Of a stretch of DNA of 10,399 nucleotides, positions 6,471 to 10,399 are shown piece after piece. A model generated the notes under the pieces. The model was not told where the DNA came from, made no database searches, and was given only the letters and a program-made list of their open reading frames with translations. The first letter of the stretch is position 1. The number at the start of each line of letters is the position of its first letter. A program made the translations under genes and the position numbers. The DNA is from an uncultured Coriobacteriales bacterium (GTDB taxonomy: Bacteria; Actinomycetota; Coriobacteriia; Coriobacteriales; Atopobiaceae): the NCBI GenBank assembly GCA_947305035.1, contig CAMZCV010000019.1, positions 1-10,399 on the forward strand. Direction: 5' to 3'.

Positions 6471-7274
6471 TTATTCGTACGGAATGAGGATGCCGCCCTG
6501 GATACCGAACGGCACGAGGTCGACGCTCACCGTGGGAGACTGGCTTGCGCTCTCGCCGCCCTCTTCGCCTTCCCCGCCTTCTTCGGAGCCGTTGCTCAAC
6601 ACGGGGGTCTCCTCAACTTCGAGGCTCGTTACCCCGAGGGACTTGAACAGCGCAGCGTGCTCCACAAGCTCACCGGCATCGAGGTCGGTGCGCATGCTCT
6701 CGATGAACGGCCCCGCAACGCCAACCAAGTTGAGCGGATTCTCGCCATCGAGCGCCTCGATGCTCTCCCACGGTACTTCTGTACCGATGATGACGTGGTT
6801 GCCGTAGATGTTGTACGACGTGGTGATGAGCGGGATCGCCGCCTCCGGTCCGAAGGAGTTGAAGTACTCATCGAACGCATAGCTCGAGTCCTCGCCGATC
6901 ACAAGCGTGTTGGTGGGAACGTCGAACAGGTGCGCCGTCTCACCCAAAGGATCCATCAGAAGCAGCTGGGCCGAGATGAGCCTCGGGCGCTCAGCGTCGG
7001 GATCGTCCACCTGCAGGAAGAGGATCTTCTCGATGGGGTTATCGATATATTCGAAGTTTCCGTCGAGCGCGGTGGGACCATCCTGCTCGTCAAGCACCTC
7101 CTTGAGAGCGACGTCGCCCATGCGCGACTCCACCTGCACGCGACCCCAGAGGAACTTGAAGGCGAAGAATCCCACAGCGCCGATGACGAGCAGGACAACA
7201 AGGCCGATAAGGTTGCGATACGGGTTTTCCCGCGGAACATCACTGCGTTCGAAACGTTCGCGCTTGCGCGACAT
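6471..7274 (-). CDS. Membrane-anchored LCP-like (LytR-CpsA-Psr-related) protein, degenerate
   Basis: A 267-residue protein with a basic N-terminus (MSRKRERFERSD), one membrane helix at about 21-42, and an outside domain. The ATG at 7274 follows AGGAGG with 5 nt spacing. IEKILFLQVDD (81-91), PRLISAQLLLMDPLGETAHLFDVPTNTLV (97-125) and the helix/strand pattern after it parallel the core of LCP proteins, which attach wall teichoic acids and other glycans to peptidoglycan. In LCP enzymes the last part of that segment is normally IPRDTYV; here VPTNTLV replaces the Arg that binds the lipid pyrophosphate. The acidic Gly/Glu tract at 229-243 is a linker, ending in a hydrophobic tail (GIQGGILIPYE). The domain assignment is a weak-homology inference from pattern, and the protein may be a non-catalytic relative. 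It is the last gene of the operon, 23 bp after the permease gene. Confidence 0.6.
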   Translation of the reverse strand: MSRKRERFERSDVPRENPYRNLIGLVVLLVIGAVGFFAFKFLWGRVQVESRMGDVALKEVLDEQDGPTALDGNFEYIDNPIEKILFLQVDDPDAERPRLISAQLLLMDPLGETAHLFDVPTNTLVIGEDSSYAFDEYFNSFGPEAAIPLITTSYNIYGNHVIIGTEVPWESIEALDGENPLNLVGVAGPFIESMRTDLDAGELVEHAALFKSLGVTSLEVEETPVLSNGSEEGGEGEEGGESASQSPTVSVDLVPFGIQGGILIPYE

Positions 7275-7297
7275 GGGAGCCTCCTGGAAACGGTTGT

Positions 7298-8233
7298 CTA
7301 GAAGATGATACCGAAAGATGCGACGAAGAGACCCACGAGCACGGAAACGACGTAGACGATGCCCGTGATCGCAAGGTTCTGCTTGAGGTCGGCATTGGTC
7401 CTGAACAGCACGAGAAGGCCCACGCCGCCCGATGCGAGCAGGCCGCTCATCATGGGTCCGGAAGCGAGCACGCCCTCCATGAACAGGTCGGCGATGGCAA
7501 CGCTCGCCCCGCAGTTGGGGATGAGGCCCACAAGCGCCGAGAGGAACGTTGCGCGGACGGGATGCGCCCCGAGCACGGCGACGAGGTTCTCGTGCCCCAC
7601 GAGCTCGATCACGAGGCCGAAGATGAAGCCCAGGACGAAGATGAACGCGGTGACCTGAACGGTGTGGTGGAGGGCGGAGCGCAGGATGCCCGTGAAACCA
7701 TGCCCGTGATGGTGATGATGGTGATGGCCGTCATCATCATGGCCCGCATCCTCATCCTCATCGTCATCGCAGTGGCAATTCTCGCGCTCGCAGAGCTCGT
7801 GGATATGGAACTGCCCGTCTCCCGAGCGGCCGAGGGCGCGAACGGCAAGATCGATGATGATGCCCGCGACAAGGCCCACAGCAGCCTTTGCTCCCACGAT
7901 GGCAAGCAGCTGCGTCATGGGGGCGTGGTGCGCGATGAGCACCGGCACCATCTCGTCGGACGTGGAGAGGATCACCGCGATGAGCGTGCCCAACGTGATG
8001 ACACGCCCCGAGAAGAGCGTGGCGGCCATGGCCGAGAACCCGCACTGCGGGACCGCGCCGAGAACCGCGCCCACGAGGGGGCCCGCAGCTCCGGCACGGG
8101 AGATCATCTGCTGCATGCGGTTCTCGGAGGCGTGCTCCAAAGCCTCCATCGCAAGATAGGTCACCAGCAGGAAAGGAATGAGCTGGGCAGTGTCCTTCAC
8201 GCTGTCAACCAGCACGTCTATGAGAAGGTCCAT
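7298..8233 (-). CDS. ArsP_2-type heavy-metal permease with His/Asp-rich loop
   Basis: A 311-residue multi-pass membrane protein of the family known as ArsP_2 (DUF2899, 'putative 10TM heavy-metal exporter'), which annotation pipelines call arsenic efflux or putative manganese transporter. It shows the two pseudo-repeated halves of the family: VPQCGFSAMA (61-70) and IPNCGASVAIADLF (238-251), each with a Cys-Gly in a helix, plus STSDEMVPVLI (90-100) and LVLFRTNADLKQN (274-286). Between the halves lies a cytoplasmic loop (about 143-178) with Cys148, Cys153, Cys155, an acidic run and eight His after residue 169, a likely metal-sensing or metal-binding segment. The ATG at 8233 has AGGT 4-5 nt before it and starts 6 bp after the truA stop, so it is co-transcribed. 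The metal cannot be told from sequence; Mn, Zn or a related divalent fits the His/Asp loop better than arsenite. Confidence 0.85.
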   Translation of the reverse strand: MDLLIDVLVDSVKDTAQLIPFLLVTYLAMEALEHASENRMQQMISRAGAAGPLVGAVLGAVPQCGFSAMAATLFSGRVITLGTLIAVILSTSDEMVPVLIAHHAPMTQLLAIVGAKAAVGLVAGIIIDLAVRALGRSGDGQFHIHELCERENCHCDDDEDEDAGHDDDGHHHHHHHGHGFTGILRSALHHTVQVTAFIFVLGFIFGLVIELVGHENLVAVLGAHPVRATFLSALVGLIPNCGASVAIADLFMEGVLASGPMMSGLLASGGVGLLVLFRTNADLKQNLAITGIVYVVSVLVGLFVASFGIIF

Positions 8234-8239
8234 GGATAC

Positions 8240-9061
8240 CTACCGTTCGTCCCAAGATTGGAGCGCGCCGTCGGGATAGTCGACCGCCATGAAGGTGAGC
8301 CCCTCTGCGGGAGCGCTCTGGCCGGCCGCGCGACGGTCGCGCGCTTCGAGTACCTCGAGCACCCAAGCGGGCTTGCGGGCACCGCGGCCCACCTCTACCA
8401 GGGTACCTACAAGTGTTCTGACCATGTTGTGCAGGAATGCGTTGGCGCACACGTCGAAGGCGATGAGGCCCTCCCCCGCCTCGACGGAGCGGGAAACATC
8501 GAGCTGCTCAAGGCAGCGCATCGTGGAGATGCCCTCCGCGGAGGATGCCTTGCAGAAGCTCTTGAAGTCCCGCTCGCCCAGCAGCAGCTGGGCGGCTTCG
8601 TGCATGGCGTCCACATCGAGGTCGTTCTCGCTCCGCAGCCACCACACCGTGCCCTGCGAGAGCACGGGCGCGGCCTCACCGCACATCATGCGGTAGCGGT
8701 AGTGGCGCCTGAGCGCATCGAAACGTGCCGAGAAGCCTTCGCTGGCGCGGAACAGCCCGCGAATCGAGATGTCCTCCGGCGTGATGCCTGCAAGCGAATG
8801 GATGATGCGACGGCCCTCGAGGTCGAGCTCGTCACCGTAGACGGGAAGGCTCACATACTGGGAGAGGGCATGCACGCCCGCGTCCGTCCTTCCCGCGCAG
8901 GTAAGCTCCACCTCGCGACGCAGGATGAGCTCCAGCGCGTGGCGCAGCTCGCCCGCAACGGTGCGGATGGAGGGGTCCTTCTGCTCGGCGAAACCCGAGA
9001 AGGCTCCGCCGCGATACCCCAGCTTGACAACCATGGTGGCCTCATGCATGCACTTCTCCAT
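8240..9061 (-). CDS. truA: tRNA pseudouridine(38-40) synthase TruA
   Basis: A 273-residue enzyme that converts uridines 38-40 in the anticodon arm of tRNAs to pseudouridine. The catalytic Asp is D60 in CAGRTDAGVHALSQ (56-69). LGYRGGAFSGFAEQ (14-27) is the usual N-terminal strand, HYRYRM with ALRRHYRY is the conserved central motif, ERDFKSFCKASS the next, and FLHNMVRTLVGTLVEVGRG the conserved C-terminal helix. The ATG at 9061 overlaps the ecfT stop by one base (TGATG) and has GGTGAT upstream. A second in-frame ATG at 9049 has GGAG 6 nt before it and would give 269 residues; either is plausible. The frame is open to 9670, but that part lies inside ecfT and is not TruA. The ecfA-ecfT-truA order is a well-known conserved arrangement in Gram-positive bacteria. 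Confidence 0.95.
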   Translation of the reverse strand: MEKCMHEATMVVKLGYRGGAFSGFAEQKDPSIRTVAGELRHALELILRREVELTCAGRTDAGVHALSQYVSLPVYGDELDLEGRRIIHSLAGITPEDISIRGLFRASEGFSARFDALRRHYRYRMMCGEAAPVLSQGTVWWLRSENDLDVDAMHEAAQLLLGERDFKSFCKASSAEGISTMRCLEQLDVSRSVEAGEGLIAFDVCANAFLHNMVRTLVGTLVEVGRGARKPAWVLEVLEARDRRAAGQSAPAEGLTFMAVDYPDGALQSWDER

Positions 9062-9810
9062 CACAGGATCACCGCCACGACGATCGCAGCTAGTCCGATT
9101 GCGAGCATGAGCCAGTCGGCAACACGCATGCCATGGTCGTCCAGCTGACACTGCGTTCCGTCGAAGCCGCGCCGCTCCATGCTGGCGGCGGTGCTGCGAG
9201 CATCTGCACGCAGCCGCGAGAACATCTGGGCAACCATCATGCGCGCTGCAGAGAAGCCCGCGATGACGCCCTGCGTGCGCAGGCTTGCACCGCGCGCGTT
9301 TTGAGCTGCGGAGATACGCACGTTCTCCTCCATAAGGAGGGGAATGAGGAGCATCACGGTGGAAAGCGCTTGGGCAACCGAGCCAACGGGCATGCCCAGC
9401 GTCTTGAACGGGGAGAGCATCTTGGAGAACGCGTCGGCAAGCTGCGTATGGGTGGTTGTCGAGGCAAGCACGAGAGCGAATCCCACGATCAGCCAGATAC
9501 GCAGCGCCGAGAACATGCCGTGTGCAAGACCGTCGATGCCGCCAGGCGGCACGATCAAGCCGAGCATCATGAAGATGGCAAGCAGGATTCCTGCGGGTTT
9601 TACCGCGGGGGCAAGCTGCATGGGGTTGGTCTTCGACAGGATCAGCGCCGCCACGAGCAGGACGGCGCACACCGCGAACGAGATCGCGCTATGGGCAATC
9701 AGGAGAGCCACCGCCATGAGCAGCACGAAGCCGATCTTGGCACGGGCGTCCACGGCGTGAAGCAGCGTACGAGCGGGCTGGTAGGTACCGATGATGCGCA
9801 CCTTAGACAC
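9061..9810 (-). CDS. ecfT: ECF transporter transmembrane subunit EcfT
   Basis: A 249-residue membrane protein of the CbiQ/EcfT family, the scaffold that couples substrate-binding S-subunits to the EcfA ATPases for vitamin and cofactor uptake. TLLHAVDARAKIGF (15-28) is the usual N-terminal motif; four to five hydrophobic segments follow (about 27-59, 72-90, 101-117, 146-160 and 228-248). The coupling-helix signatures are AQNARGAS (169-176) and SMERRGF (210-216), which insert into grooves of the two ATPases. The GTG at 9810 was chosen because GGGAGG precedes it at 5 nt and the next codons begin a typical EcfT. It overlaps the end of ecfA by 8 nt, implying translational coupling. Confidence 0.93.
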   Translation of the reverse strand: MSKVRIIGTYQPARTLLHAVDARAKIGFVLLMAVALLIAHSAISFAVCAVLLVAALILSKTNPMQLAPAVKPAGILLAIFMMLGLIVPPGGIDGLAHGMFSALRIWLIVGFALVLASTTTHTQLADAFSKMLSPFKTLGMPVGSVAQALSTVMLLIPLLMEENVRISAAQNARGASLRTQGVIAGFSAARMMVAQMFSRLRADARSTAASMERRGFDGTQCQLDDHGMRVADWLMLAIGLAAIVVAVIL

Positions 9811-10399
9811 GGCTGCCTCCCCTCCTCGAGCCCCAGCCCGCGAGAGAGCGGATGCTCACGGAAAGGGGCGGCTCGAGACCGCAGGAGAGATAGGGCTGGG
9901 TACTTGTCTGAGCCTCCAGGGCGCTGCACTCGCAGGAAATGGACCCCTCGCGGAGGAAGACCACACGGGAGGCAAGGTCGAGCCAGTCCTCCACGTCGCT
10001 GGAGATCACGACCACCGGGCGGTGCAGCGAGCGGATGCTCCGCACGACCTTCCTCACCCGTGAGCGTCCGTCGGGATCGAGGCCGGCGCAGGGCTCGTCG
10101 AAGACGAACGCAGGAGGCCTGAGCGCCTCGATGCCCGCAAGCGCCGCACGTCGCGCCTCCCCGCCCGAGAGCCCGAAAGCGCTCCGGTCAAGCAGGCTGG
10201 AGATGCCCATATCCTCAGCCATGTGGGAGACGACCGTGTCCAGTTTGCTGGAACCCACGCCTGTGTTGCGGGCACCGAAGGCGATATCGTCGCGCACGGT
10301 TGCAGCAACGAACTGGTCGTGCGGATACTGCAGGGCAATCCCCACGCGACCTGCGCGAGCACGCTCGACATCAAACCTGGCAGTTCCCTCGTCGAGCGG
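9803..10399 (-). CDS. ecfA2: ECF transporter ATPase EcfA, 3' part
   Basis: The 198 C-terminal residues of an ABC ATPase are visible; the start and Walker A lie beyond the right edge. Seen are the Q-loop (ALQYPHDQF, Q24 of the visible part), the signature LSGGE (77-81, usually LSGGQ), Walker B FVFDEPCAGLDPDG (98-111) with its Glu, and the D-loop. At the switch (H-loop) position, where most family members have a His as in ISHD, this protein reads ISSD (about residues 132-135). The gene overlaps ecfT by 8 nt. Position just ahead of ecfT suggests the second ATPase (EcfA2) of the usual ecfA1-ecfA2-ecfT-truA order, so an ecfA1 gene is expected upstream. The number 1 or 2 is inferred from order, not from sequence. 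Confidence 0.9.
   Translation of the reverse strand, partial: PLDEGTARFDVERARAGRVGIALQYPHDQFVAATVRDDIAFGARNTGVGSSKLDTVVSHMAEDMGISSLLDRSAFGLSGGEARRAALAGIEALRPPAFVFDEPCAGLDPDGRSRVRKVVRSIRSLHRPVVVISSDVEDWLDLASRVVFLREGSISCECSALEAQTSTQPYLSCGLEPPLSVSIRSLAGWGSRRGGSRV

Noticed and set aside
7562..9148. Plus-strand open frame of 528 codons opposite the permease and truA genes
   Set aside because: It is antisense to two well-recognised genes, has no protein-like motif or start signal, and its length is explained by high-GC codon bias on the opposite strand.
9062..9670. Extension of truA to a 476-residue fusion protein
   Set aside because: The extra part lies inside ecfT in another frame and has no domain; TruA proper starts at 9061 or 9049.
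9133..10122. Plus-strand open frame of 329 codons
   Set aside because: It is antisense to ecfT and ecfA, which have clear family motifs.

Overview
The window looks like chromosomal DNA from a high-GC Gram-positive bacterium, most likely a gut or oral member of the Coriobacteriia (Collinsella/Olsenella-like). The evidence is GC-rich codon use (hand counts of about 63-65% in typical genes), purine-rich Shine-Dalgarno sites, a secreted von Willebrand A-type surface protein with a long basic leader, and an ecfA-ecfT-truA cluster. The genus is inference; there is no rRNA or marker gene to fix it.

Layout. (1) Bases 1-1206, minus strand: N-terminal 402 residues of a large secreted vWA-domain surface protein, cut by the window edge. 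(2) 1207-1637: an AT-richer intergenic region with two copies of a 22-bp direct repeat exactly 70 bp apart. (3) 1638-6317: an envelope-polysaccharide area with three GT2 glycosyltransferases. One is GlfT-like (minus), one is a classical GT2 divergent from it (plus), and one has a degenerate donor-binding motif (minus). (4) Between the last two sits a lower-GC gene for an AbiEi-like winged-helix protein fused to a PD-(D/E)XK/Vsr-like nuclease fold. It is bracketed by three copies of one 26-bp sequence, two direct and one inverted, with the stop codon inside the inverted copy. This is the most unusual structure in the window. (5) 6418-6445: a strong hairpin terminator. (6) 6471-10399, minus strand: a tightly packed five-gene operon read right to left as ecfA (partial), ecfT, truA, a CxG-motif/His-rich-loop heavy-metal permease of the ArsP_2 type, and a membrane-anchored LCP-like protein lacking the usual catalytic arginine. 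Gaps are -8, -1, +6 and +23 bp, and the operon ends at the hairpin.

How the genes may work together. EcfA and EcfT are the shared energising module for vitamin/cofactor uptake; truA makes tRNA pseudouridines and is a known conserved neighbour. The metal permease and the LCP-like protein appear to have joined that transcript in this lineage. The three glycosyltransferases probably build a cell-wall or capsular glycan, and the vWA protein is a surface adhesin or pilus-tip-like protein. The nuclease-like gene looks like an insertion between two glycosyltransferase genes and may be a small mobile or selfish unit.
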